Origin: an alpha proteobacterium IMCC14465
Lineage (GTDB): Bacteria; Pseudomonadota; Alphaproteobacteria; RS24
DNA: 64,000 nucleotides
Assembly (NCBI GenBank): GCA_000293845.2
Contig: ALYF01000010.1
Location: forward strand, 1 to 64,000
Direction: 5' to 3'
A program made the position numbers and the translations under genes. This document shows, piece after piece, positions 8,575-17,211 of the stretch (the first letter of the stretch is position 1; each line of letters opens with the position of its first letter). The notes beneath the pieces are model-generated. The model did not search any database. It was given only the letters and a program-made list of their open reading frames with translations, and had not been told where the DNA came from.

Positions 8575-10065
8575 ATGCGGTTAGGTCTTTTAATCCTGCT
8601 GTTTGTTGCATTTATTTCAGGCGCAAAAGCATCAGAAAAACCGAATATTGTCATTATTTTAGCTGATGATTTGGGGTATGCCGATCTCGGTTTTCGTGGC
8701 AGTGACATTCAGACTCCGAACCTTGATCGACTAGCGGCTGAAGGTATTGTGCTGAACCGTTTTTATTCATTACCAATTTGCACGCCCACCCGTTCTGCCC
8801 TGATGACCGCCCGCGACCCGATAAAACTCGGCACGGCTTATGCAGGTTTACAACCGTGGGAAAATGGCGGTGTTTCGCCTGATGAACATTTTATGCCTGA
8901 AAGTTTCAAGAAGGCTGGCTATCAAACCGCTATGATTGGGAAATGGCATATTGGACGGCAATATGAATCCCTTGTGCCGCATCATCGTGGCTTTGACCAT
9001 TTCTTTGGTCATTTGAACACGCAAGTGGATTACTACACGCATGCTTCTGCTGGTGGTCATGACTTGCAGGAGAATGGCAAATCCCTCAAACGTGACGCCT
9101 ATGCCACTGATATTCATGGGGATGAGTCAGTGAGATATTTGAAAGAAATTCGTGACCCCTCAAAACCTTTTTTGCTCTATGTGCCGTTTCTTGCCCCGCA
9201 TAGCCCGATGCAAGCACCTGAAGCGTTAGAGGCTAAATATAAGTCACGGCTTAACTTCCCTGTTCCCAAGCGCACCTATGCCGCCATGGTCGACTCAATG
9301 GATCAAGCGATTGGACGCATTATGGATGAGCTGGATCGTCAGGGTGTGAGCGATAACACAATCATTTTGTTCTTTAGCGATAATGGTGGTTTTGCCGGAT
9401 TTGGCGGCGTCAACAAGCCTTATCGTGGTGGCAAATTAGAAACCTTTGAGGGCGGCATTAGAGTCAATGCAATCATGCGCTGGCCTGGAGCAATCCCAGC
9501 TGGGAGCAAAACGGCTCAAGCCATTTCGGTGATGGATGTCTTCCCAACTCTTGCCGCTGCCGCAGATATCGAGATGCATAATGAGAAAAAAATCGACGGG
9601 ATAAATATTTTAAAGGCGCTGACAAAGGCGAAAAATATTAAGCGGCCAAAACCGCTTTTCTTCGCGTCAAACAGCCCTGAATATAATTCATTCCGTCTTG
9701 CCATGATAGATGGTGACCATAAGCTGGTTCAAATTATTGATCACAATAATAGGTCAACCGAAATCACGAACCATCTATTTGATTTGAGCAATGACCCTTA
9801 TGAGAAAAATAATCTGGCAGAGGAAAACCCGTTAAGGGTGAAAAAAATGTCTGATGCGATAAATGACTGGCGGTCGCAACATCCGGTGAGTGGGCTTTAT
9901 GTGTCTATTTCGCCTAACCCGTCTTGGCGTGCGCCTGCTGATTATGCCGAGGATGTGCGTCCGGATAATCAAACTATACTTAAATCATGGGGCGGGTTTG
10001 GGCGCGTTGCGTCTCAAGTTTTGCAAATGCGGTATGGCGAAAAAGGTCGTATCAAATACGAATAA
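8575..10065 (+). CDS. Secreted type I sulfatase (arylsulfatase family)
   Basis: A 496-residue sulfatase with an N-terminal signal peptide ending near GAKAS. Metal ligands are visible in LADDLGYADLG (D31, D32). The active-site signature C69-T-P-T-R matches the CxPxR motif, whose Cys becomes formylglycine through a maturase that is not in this window. A second metal site is suggested by FFSDNGG. It would hydrolyse sulfate esters in the periplasm. AAGGGGGGTATCTT precedes the ATG. It sits between TetR and an alkylsulfatase-like gene, next to steroid genes, so sulfated sterols or other organosulfates are candidate substrates. Confidence 0.88.
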   Translation: MRLGLLILLFVAFISGAKASEKPNIVIILADDLGYADLGFRGSDIQTPNLDRLAAEGIVLNRFYSLPICTPTRSALMTARDPIKLGTAYAGLQPWENGGVSPDEHFMPESFKKAGYQTAMIGKWHIGRQYESLVPHHRGFDHFFGHLNTQVDYYTHASAGGHDLQENGKSLKRDAYATDIHGDESVRYLKEIRDPSKPFLLYVPFLAPHSPMQAPEALEAKYKSRLNFPVPKRTYAAMVDSMDQAIGRIMDELDRQGVSDNTIILFFSDNGGFAGFGGVNKPYRGGKLETFEGGIRVNAIMRWPGAIPAGSKTAQAISVMDVFPTLAAAADIEMHNEKKIDGINILKALTKAKNIKRPKPLFFASNSPEYNSFRLAMIDGDHKLVQIIDHNNRSTEITNHLFDLSNDPYEKNNLAEENPLRVKKMSDAINDWRSQHPVSGLYVSISPNPSWRAPADYAEDVRPDNQTILKSWGGFGRVASQVLQMRYGEKGRIKYE

Positions 10066-10077
10066 TTGGAGGGGATT

Positions 10078-11508
10078 ATGGGAAAAATTTTAAAATTTAT
10101 AGCCATCGGTGTGGTCGGGCTCCTTGTGGTGGGTTTCTTGACCTATCAATATTCCGACAGTGCAAAGAAGCTGGTGCAATTGCAGGCACTTGATACCGTT
10201 CACGATTTGGCAACGAGCCGTATGAAAAAGCAGGCGGAAAATGGCTCAACAAGTGTGGCGGCTGAATTTATTAATTTCCCGATTGAGGCGACGGAAGTCG
10301 CTAAAGGCGTCATCCGCGTCACGGGGATTGGTAACATTTATATGGTGCCGACCGATGCAGGCAATGTGCTGTTTGATACGGGTCTGGTGATGCAGGTTCC
10401 AAAACAAATTGCTGCGATGAAAGCTGCGGTGCCGAATAATAAGCTGACGCATATCGTCCTTAGCCATTCTCATGCGGACCATATTGGCGGCGTCAAATAC
10501 TGGAAAGAAGATGGTGTTGAGATTATCGCACATGACCAGTTCACGGAGGAGCAACGCTATCTCAAAGCGCTTGAACCTTATCTGCATGGCCGTAACCGTC
10601 TTTTATTTCCTTTTATGCCGGAAGAACCGCCAACAGCAGATATGATTGCCTATGGTGGGATTACACCAACACTGACCATTAAAGAAGGTGACAGCTATCG
10701 TCTCGAACTTGGCGGTAAAGTCATGGATATTTACGCGATGGCAGGTGCAGAGGGCGCCGATAATATGGTGATGTGGTTGCCTGAACAGAAGGTGCTTCTT
10801 TCTGGTGATTTCTTTGGTCCTATGTTTCCGCAATTTCCAAATGTATTCACCATGCGCGGTGAGAAAATCCGTAAACCTGCCGAATATATCAGATCGCTTA
10901 ATCGTCTGATTGACTTGGCTCCTGAGGTTATTCTTCCGGGCCATCTTGACCCCGTGACAGGGCAAGAAAAAATTGTTGCCGGTCTGACAAAAATGAGAGA
11001 CGCCGTGCAATATGTTCATGATGAAACCATTGCCGGTATGAATAGCGGAAAAACACTTTATGAGCTGATGGAAACCATCACTCTGCCGCCTGAACTTGAC
11101 TTATCACAAGCGCATGGCCGTGTGTCTTGGGCGGTGAAAAGCATCTGGGAATATTATGCAACATGGTTCCATTTTGACCGGACAACTGAGCTTTACGGCG
11201 TTGACAGGGGTGATGTTATGCCCGATGTCGTCGCACTAGCTGGGGCGACAGCCTTGCTTGAAAAAGCGCGTACGTTTAATACAGCCGATCAACCTGTTCA
11301 TGCCATGCACATTATTGAAATTTTGCTGGCAGACCCAATGCAGGCCTCTGACCCTATGGTTAATCAGGTAAGGCTCGAAACCTTACAGATATTGCTTGAT
11401 AAGGCGGTTAACGGGATTGAAAATAGCTATGAGATTTACTGGTTGAATGCCCAGATTCGTGAGGCGGAAGCTTTACTTGCCGGTAATGAAAATAGTCCTG
11501 AAGGTTAA
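10078..11508 (+). CDS. Metallo-beta-lactamase-fold alkylsulfatase-like hydrolase
   Basis: A 476-residue protein starting with a membrane anchor or uncleaved signal (residues about 4-24). The zinc motif is H130-S-H132-A-D134-H135, followed by further ligands in LLSGDFF and LPGHLDP. The C-terminal half (AHGRVSWAVKSIWEYYATWF onward) matches the dimerisation domain of SdsA1-type alkyl sulfatases. These enzymes release sulfate from alkyl sulfates. The ATG at 10078 follows GGAGGGGATT; an in-frame TTG at 10066 is less likely. Its stop codon overlaps that of the convergent HupE-like gene by 4 bases. Together with the preceding sulfatase it suggests an organosulfate-desulfation unit. Confidence 0.8.
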   Translation: MGKILKFIAIGVVGLLVVGFLTYQYSDSAKKLVQLQALDTVHDLATSRMKKQAENGSTSVAAEFINFPIEATEVAKGVIRVTGIGNIYMVPTDAGNVLFDTGLVMQVPKQIAAMKAAVPNNKLTHIVLSHSHADHIGGVKYWKEDGVEIIAHDQFTEEQRYLKALEPYLHGRNRLLFPFMPEEPPTADMIAYGGITPTLTIKEGDSYRLELGGKVMDIYAMAGAEGADNMVMWLPEQKVLLSGDFFGPMFPQFPNVFTMRGEKIRKPAEYIRSLNRLIDLAPEVILPGHLDPVTGQEKIVAGLTKMRDAVQYVHDETIAGMNSGKTLYELMETITLPPELDLSQAHGRVSWAVKSIWEYYATWFHFDRTTELYGVDRGDVMPDVVALAGATALLEKARTFNTADQPVHAMHIIEILLADPMQASDPMVNQVRLETLQILLDKAVNGIENSYEIYWLNAQIREAEALLAGNENSPEG

Positions 11509-12707
11509 ATTAACAGTCGTTCAGCAAACCAGAATAAGCTCAGTCCAAACATTGCAGGCGCGACAAGATTTTCAAATCTATCGCGCCTGAAGTTTGTGCG
11601 CATTTCAAGGCTGGATATCACAATATAGACCGCAATAAGGGCGGTGAGTTGTGCCAATTCGACACCAAGATTAAAGCCGACTAAAGGTGTGAGGATATCG
11701 CTTTTATCAAGGTTGATATGTTTTAAGCCACCTGCAAATCCTGCGCCGTGAACAAGACCAAAGGCGACGGTGAGAAGGGGAAATAGCTTTGTCTTGGTTT
11801 GCCCGGATTGGCTGAGATGTTGGTAGCTAAACAGCGCGAGAGGCAGAGTGAAGAACAAGCCCGTTGATAGCGGCAGTCGTCCAAGATATATCGCCAGTCC
11901 GCAAATAAGCATCAGACCAATACTGAGCAACATCGCGGAAAGAGGGCGTGTTTTCTCGGCTTTTCCCGCTATATCATAGGCCGTCAGAGCAATGGTCAGG
12001 CCGATAAGGGCCTCTATCATTTTTTCATGTGGCGTGATGATGTCCATATAAGCCAGCGCCAATGTCAGGCTATGCCCAAGCGTGAAGCCTGTAATACAAA
12101 AAACAGCCAATCGCGGCGTGGCGGCAAAGAGCGCTAGGGCGAGCAGAAAAATCATATGATCGAGGCCGGAGATGACATGAATAAAGCCGAGCCCGATAAA
12201 GGCGCTCAAGCTGTCGATAAAGTCCCGCACTTCAAAAACAAAATATTGCTGCGCATTATTCAGCACAATCTCCTGATTTTCGCCGGCGATAGAAAATCTG
12301 GCAAGATGAATATGAGCTGGCGATACGGGGGTAAAGCTCGAAATTGTGATGACAGGTGCTGAGGCGATTATGGTTTCGGGGCAGATGACTTGTCCACGTG
12401 CGCGAAAATAACCACTCATAGTGTGCTGAGTGACATTCAGATTTTCTAAGGGGCAGGGTGTTTTATTTTGGATGACATGAAGGGTGTCCGTAAGATGGCG
12501 ATGCAGGAGTGCGGCATAATCCATGGACGGATAAAGTTGAGCAAGCTGGGTGATACGCCGTTGGTCAACCGAGAAGATGAATTTCAAGCTATTCGCTTCT
12601 TTTTCAGAGATAATTTCCCATTGCGAAAAAGACTGGCTTTTTGTATGCGCTAAAGCGTCGACTTGCGCGGCAACAATCATGACGAAAAACAAGAATAAAG
12701 CGCGCAT
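11505..12707 (-). CDS. HupE/UreJ-2 family membrane protein
   Basis: A 400-residue protein with a signal peptide (MRALFLFFVMIVAAQVDALA), a periplasmic N-terminal domain of about 150 residues, then six or seven transmembrane helices. The membrane part has the HupE/UreJ signatures LGFIHVISGLDHMIFLLAL and FTLGHSLTLALA, whose His/Asp residues bind nickel or cobalt in the known members. No hydrogenase or urease genes are nearby, so the metal or substrate is open. Its start overlaps the stop of the PpiC-like gene (ATGA), showing translational coupling. Confidence 0.75.
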   Translation of the reverse strand: MRALFLFFVMIVAAQVDALAHTKSQSFSQWEIISEKEANSLKFIFSVDQRRITQLAQLYPSMDYAALLHRHLTDTLHVIQNKTPCPLENLNVTQHTMSGYFRARGQVICPETIIASAPVITISSFTPVSPAHIHLARFSIAGENQEIVLNNAQQYFVFEVRDFIDSLSAFIGLGFIHVISGLDHMIFLLALALFAATPRLAVFCITGFTLGHSLTLALAYMDIITPHEKMIEALIGLTIALTAYDIAGKAEKTRPLSAMLLSIGLMLICGLAIYLGRLPLSTGLFFTLPLALFSYQHLSQSGQTKTKLFPLLTVAFGLVHGAGFAGGLKHINLDKSDILTPLVGFNLGVELAQLTALIAVYIVISSLEMRTNFRRDRFENLVAPAMFGLSLFWFAERLLI

Positions 12708-13612
12708 CAGTTTCTATAATCTGGCGGGGTGGTGTAATCGCTGTGTTCGATAGTCTCAATCACCTCGTCGTGAAGTCGGATGTCTGCCGAACGTCGTAAA
12801 TCACGCAGATAGCTCTCAAATGCTTTTTCTTCCTGACGTCTTTGCCATTCTGCGGTGACGATATCCTTAACTTCGCCGAATTGAACATCCAGACGTGTCG
12901 CTTTCATTAGCCATATATACATATATTGTGGATTGGCGGTGCTACCCGATTTTATCGGGCCAATAATCTCGCCTTCTTGCAATTTTGCCAGCCTGTCTCG
13001 TGCCGTGCCACCGAGATAATCAGCGGCTTTGCCAAGGGGAATATCGTCAGGTAGGTCTTTGCCGGTTAACCCAAGTCGTTGCCCAGCGGCTTCAAATGCC
13101 TCACCATTTCTTATGGCCTGTTTGAAGGCATCTGCGATAGACGCATCATTGGTCGTCAAGGCTTTTACCCGCACCATGCGTGGGGCTATAAATAAATGCT
13201 TATTCTCGGCAAAGAATGCTTCCAGCGTCGCCGTGTCAGTTTCATAGTCAGTCAGCAAGGCAGTGCTGCGCATAAGAGCTTGCACCAAATTCTTGCGCGC
13301 CATAGGGTCTGACCGCGCCAGGCCAATGGCGAGCGCATGTTGCAAAATAACTTCTTCATCAATGAGGACTTGCAACGCGGTTTTTTTATCAGCCTCGGTC
13401 AGACTGCGATCTAGCCCGGCCTGCATGGCTGTGAGTGCGCGCAGATACTCAACCTTACTCACCCCCTCACCATTAATGGAGGCGACGGGTACATCGCTGG
13501 ATACGCGCAGGTTTTGATTGCCGAATTGAGGCGGCAGAATACCTAATGCCGTGAGCGAAGCAAGCGTCAGCCCTGCCAATCCTGCCAGTGTGAATAGAAG
13601 CGTGTTTCTCAA
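12707..13612 (-). CDS. PpiC/SurA-like peptidyl-prolyl isomerase
   Basis: A 301-residue protein with an N-terminal signal or anchor (MRNTLLFTLAGLAGLTLASL), a helical SurA-like segment (VSKVEYLRALTAMQ ... LIDEEVILQHALA) and a parvulin-like region around residues 145-250 (KEGEIIGPIKSG-type motif, here LQEGEIIGPIKSGS). It is likely periplasmic and assists folding. It lies between, and is coupled to, HupE-like and DUF3604 genes. A chaperone dedicated to the neighbouring exported proteins is a reasonable inference. Confidence 0.7.
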   Translation of the reverse strand: MRNTLLFTLAGLAGLTLASLTALGILPPQFGNQNLRVSSDVPVASINGEGVSKVEYLRALTAMQAGLDRSLTEADKKTALQVLIDEEVILQHALAIGLARSDPMARKNLVQALMRSTALLTDYETDTATLEAFFAENKHLFIAPRMVRVKALTTNDASIADAFKQAIRNGEAFEAAGQRLGLTGKDLPDDIPLGKAADYLGGTARDRLAKLQEGEIIGPIKSGSTANPQYMYIWLMKATRLDVQFGEVKDIVTAEWQRRQEEKAFESYLRDLRRSADIRLHDEVIETIEHSDYTTPPDYRN

Positions 13613-13649
13613 AACGCATTCAACCTTATTGCATCATCATTTTATCTGA

Positions 13650-15926
13650 CTATTGACCAGCCTGTGCAGACCTATTGGCACCATAATTCAGATAAATGGG
13701 TGATGACCATGCCCGCACATCTTTCATGCTCAGACAGTCATCATCGCCTGATCTGTAATCGCCTGTGCAAACTTTGGCACGCACGCAATTACCTTCTTCG
13801 TCATATTCGCATTTCACCGGCTCAGCGTTTACTGTCGGCATGGGCTCCTGAATGGCACGGGCATAATAAAGCGCGTCTCTTTCACCAGCTTTAAAGTCGG
13901 GGTCGGAGAAACTGAAGCTACAGCCATTTGGGTCAGCTGCGCAATTGTGAACAAGAAACGGATCATCGATTAAATCACCCAGTTTTTCATCTGGTGAGGT
14001 TTGTGGGCGGATACGCACAATTTCAATGCGCTCAATCAGATTACGTTCGTCGGTCGGGTTATAACATTCCCCGCCGCAAATATCATTCAGGCGCTCAGTG
14101 CCTAAGGCGGCGACTGCGTGGTCAGGACAACCTGGCTTTTGCTTGAACGACCCAACGGCTTTCACTTTGAAAGTGCCGCTTGAGGTGGTCTCGATAGATG
14201 AGCCCATCGGTGTTTGAGTGCCATCACTTGCGACATGATCGAACCACATCAACATGCGTGGGCCAGATGTGCCGTAGGTTTCACGTCTTTGTAAAGCGTC
14301 CCAGACTTCCTCGCGGGAGCGACCTTCTGTATGTACAGCGGCAAGGCCACCTGTTAGCCAGAAGCTAGATTGACGTTCAACTTCAGCCAGGCCGAGATTG
14401 GCATTTTTAGCAAGCTCGACCGGATCCAACGGATGCACATAGGCGTCTACGGGTGTGATTTCGGGTTGTAATCTTGCCAACCACTCAGCAGATTTCGGGC
14501 CTGCGGCCTCGGTGTTAAGGCGTCGGCCAAATTCCTTATATCCCGTACCTGGGCGCGCACGGTGATTGTCAGAAGACGAAATAAAGCCCCAGTTAAAGCG
14601 GGTTGGATTTTCAGCATCTTCATCAAAACGCGACAGGGCGAGACCGGCTTGAACACTGGTCAAGGGACGGTGATGAAATGCGGGTAAATAACAATCAGTA
14701 CATTGCCCTGACAATAGCCAGTCAGCAGCTGTGTCGCCGCCCAGTGCAAGGTGATAAGATGGTCCCATAAAGGCTGCAACGTCTCTGGCCTCTGAGGCAC
14801 GCAAGGTGCATTCTTCAGATGACGTTCCCTCGGCGAGACAGCGTTCCTCAACAATCTCACCCATACGGACGCAGGATGGTGTGTAATCTTGCGTGGCGGG
14901 CGGGCAGATGGCTTTGCCATTATCGTCAATGATAAGCGTTTCAAAGTCTCTATATTCTTCTGAGTTACCGTGACCGGAGAAGATTTCAATCAACGAATAT
15001 TCTTCTGGTCGGTTTTCAGGTTTGAGTTGCTTATCCCATGTTGTGTTATGCGGCGTATAGAGACCCCAGCTTGTGCCATGTGGGATGATAAGCGGGTCAA
15101 GATTTTGTTCGTCTCTAAGCTTACGAATAAGGTCGCCGGGGGTAACAGCTGTTTCATAACAATTTGCCGGAAGCTCGTTTGACGGCGTGTCAGCATCACA
15201 TTCTGGCACGGCCTGAATATTGTTGAAAAAAGTATTGAAGTCCCAGTATATCTGACGGTCTTCAAATTCCATGAGAGACACAATGGCTGGCATGCCTTTG
15301 GCATTTTTTCTAAGCGCCAGTGAGGTTATACCTGCGGCGGCAACCGTTCTGACAGGTACGTCTTTATCTTCAAGCCCCTTAAAAATGACATTCTTATGGC
15401 CATAATGGGTCTCAGGTGTGATGCCAACTTGTGTCCATTCAAAACCAATCATAGACACCATGTCAGGATTTGACTGGTCGTTGGATTTGGCCTGACATTC
15501 GCGGATACTTTGTTTTGCATTTTCCCAGCGCTCGGGGATGGAGGCTTCGGCGTGGTCGGTAATAGCCCAGAAATCTAGCGCCGAGCAGTAGCGCGCATAA
15601 TCGCAGGCGTCAGCAAGTGGATGAATGCCTTTGCCCTGATAAAGGGGAAGTGACCATAAAAACGCATCGGTAGAATAGGTTGTATGTACGTGCAAATCGC
15701 CAAACATGATTTGATCGCGGTTCGGGGCAGGCGCAACAGAAGATTCTGCAAGCTGGCGTGCCAGTACAATGTCATCGGGTATCGCTTCGCCTTGAATAAT
15801 GCCGCGTTCGCGTTCGCTTCCAAGGTGTCCATTTTCCGATAAAAAACTAAATACAAACCAACTGCCCACCAGTGCGAGTACAATAGCTGACAGGCTCAAA
15901 ATTGCTTTTTTAAAACCACGAGACAT
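13650..15926 (-). CDS. DUF3604 domain protein, exported
   Basis: A 758-residue protein with an N-terminal membrane anchor or signal (residues about 8-29). The remainder matches DUF3604, a PHP-like putative metal-hydrolase fold. The residues D77-x-H79-x-H81 in FGDLHVHTTYSTDA, D124-H125 in AITDHAEA, HGTSWG and the late SSSDNHRARPGTGYKEFGR segment look like a metal site. Many Cys residues in the C-terminal half suggest disulfides and a periplasmic location. No reaction is established for the family as far as I know. It probably leads an operon with PpiC-like and HupE-like genes. Confidence 0.75.
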   Translation of the reverse strand: MSRGFKKAILSLSAIVLALVGSWFVFSFLSENGHLGSERERGIIQGEAIPDDIVLARQLAESSVAPAPNRDQIMFGDLHVHTTYSTDAFLWSLPLYQGKGIHPLADACDYARYCSALDFWAITDHAEASIPERWENAKQSIRECQAKSNDQSNPDMVSMIGFEWTQVGITPETHYGHKNVIFKGLEDKDVPVRTVAAAGITSLALRKNAKGMPAIVSLMEFEDRQIYWDFNTFFNNIQAVPECDADTPSNELPANCYETAVTPGDLIRKLRDEQNLDPLIIPHGTSWGLYTPHNTTWDKQLKPENRPEEYSLIEIFSGHGNSEEYRDFETLIIDDNGKAICPPATQDYTPSCVRMGEIVEERCLAEGTSSEECTLRASEARDVAAFMGPSYHLALGGDTAADWLLSGQCTDCYLPAFHHRPLTSVQAGLALSRFDEDAENPTRFNWGFISSSDNHRARPGTGYKEFGRRLNTEAAGPKSAEWLARLQPEITPVDAYVHPLDPVELAKNANLGLAEVERQSSFWLTGGLAAVHTEGRSREEVWDALQRRETYGTSGPRMLMWFDHVASDGTQTPMGSSIETTSSGTFKVKAVGSFKQKPGCPDHAVAALGTERLNDICGGECYNPTDERNLIERIEIVRIRPQTSPDEKLGDLIDDPFLVHNCAADPNGCSFSFSDPDFKAGERDALYYARAIQEPMPTVNAEPVKCEYDEEGNCVRAKVCTGDYRSGDDDCLSMKDVRAWSSPIYLNYGANRSAQAGQ

Positions 15927-15956
15927 AAATCCCTCCTAAGTCTGTTGATTATATTA

Positions 15957-16412
15957 TTATGGATAGTATCTGCTAATTGTATCTACGACACAAGCAGGGC
16001 GCTCCTCTCCCTCAATTTCGATTGTGATACGTAAGGTAGATTGGATGCCACCCTTCATTTCTTCGACTGTGATAAACTCACCAATCGCACGAATGCGTGC
16101 CCCGACTTTTACGGCATTCGGGAAGCGCGCCATGCCGACGCCATAATTGACGCCCATAGACATCTGCTTAACCTCAATTAGTTGAGGCAGGAATTTATTG
16201 GCGAGGGATAAAGTAAGATAGCCATGCGCGATGGTGCCGCCAAATGGCCCGTCCTTGGCTTTTTCTGCATCTACATGAATCCATTGATGGTCATCTGTGG
16301 CATCAGCAAACATATTGACCCGGTCTTGTTTCATCTCCACCCAGTCTGTCGGGCCGAGAGTGACGCCTTCCTGACCAAGAAGCTCTGCAGGTGTTTCATA
16401 TATTTTTACCAT
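15957..16412 (-). CDS. MaoC-like hot-dog hydratase
   Basis: A 151-residue single hot-dog protein. It shows the (R)-specific enoyl-CoA hydratase motif FADATDDHQWIHVD (Asp and His of the catalytic pair) followed by GPFGGTIAHGYLTLSL. It would hydrate 2-enoyl-CoA intermediates. The ATG at 16412 fits the family start; a longer frame to 16562 would add 50 unrelated residues overlapping the SDR gene. The gene follows the SDR at 16423 by 10 bp and ends the long minus-strand catabolic run. Confidence 0.85.
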   Translation of the reverse strand: MVKIYETPAELLGQEGVTLGPTDWVEMKQDRVNMFADATDDHQWIHVDAEKAKDGPFGGTIAHGYLTLSLANKFLPQLIEVKQMSMGVNYGVGMARFPNAVKVGARIRAIGEFITVEEMKGGIQSTLRITIEIEGEERPACVVDTISRYYP

Positions 16413-16422
16413 TTTTATTCCC

Positions 16423-17211
16423 CTAAGCGTGTTGGCTGGAAGCTGAAATAACTTCGCCTGTAAGATAAGATGAATAGTCACTGGCAAGGAACACCATAAT
16501 ATTTGCCTGCTCCCAAACTTCACTGCCGCGCCCAAACGCTTCCTTGGCTTCAAGCTCGGCAAGCAATTCTTTCGTTGTTACCTTGTGTAAAAACTCATGA
16601 ATAGCAAGGCTTGGTGCAACAGCATTTACCCGAACGCCAAATTCCGTGCCTTCAATTGCGGCACAGCGTGTCAGTGCCATAACGCCAGCCTTCGCAGCCG
16701 CATAATGTGCCTGTCCCTTTTGTGCGCGCCAACCCAGCACAGAGGCATTATTCACAATCACGCCTTGTTCTTGTTCTTTCATAATCTGCATAGCGGCGCG
16801 GTTAATTCTAAAGCAACCATTTAAAGTCACATCAAGAACCATAGACCACTGCTCATCGGTCATATCAATAATATCTGCTGTGCCACCAAGACCTGCATTG
16901 TTAATGACAATATCAATGCGCCCAAGTGATTTTTGGGCGGCGGCAAATAAAGCGTCCACATCATCTTGAACCGTGACATTGCATAAACCCGTATCGGGTT
17001 TTTGTCCGGTAACGGACTCTAGTCTCTCGGCGGCATCGGCAAGACGCCCTTCATGGATATCAGAAATAAAGACAGTCGCCCCTTCTTCGATGCATTTTCG
17101 CGCCGCAGCAAAGCCGATACCTGTGCCTGCGGCGGCGGTGATGACGACTGTTTTGCCAGCGAGGAGGTTATGCCCCTCGACATAGTTAGGGGGGAGTTTC
17201 AAATTAACCAT
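16423..17211 (-). CDS. SDR family dehydrogenase, IpdF-like
   Basis: A 262-residue SDR. The glycine motif is unusual: AAAGTGIG instead of TGxxxGxG. From memory this variant also occurs in IpdF-type SDRs (Rv3559c), the 5-hydroxy-HIP-CoA dehydrogenase of steroid ring C/D degradation. NNAGLGG and the catalytic Tyr-x3-Lys (HYAAAKAG) are present. The ATG at 17211 overlaps the stop of the acyl-CoA dehydrogenase gene by 8 bases; a longer frame to 17352 is a read-in artefact. Context with acyl-CoA dehydrogenases, thiolase and IpdC-like genes supports an IpdF role, but this is inference. Confidence 0.75.
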   Translation of the reverse strand: MVNLKLPPNYVEGHNLLAGKTVVITAAAGTGIGFAAARKCIEEGATVFISDIHEGRLADAAERLESVTGQKPDTGLCNVTVQDDVDALFAAAQKSLGRIDIVINNAGLGGTADIIDMTDEQWSMVLDVTLNGCFRINRAAMQIMKEQEQGVIVNNASVLGWRAQKGQAHYAAAKAGVMALTRCAAIEGTEFGVRVNAVAPSLAIHEFLHKVTTKELLAELEAKEAFGRGSEVWEQANIMVFLASDYSSYLTGEVISASSQHA

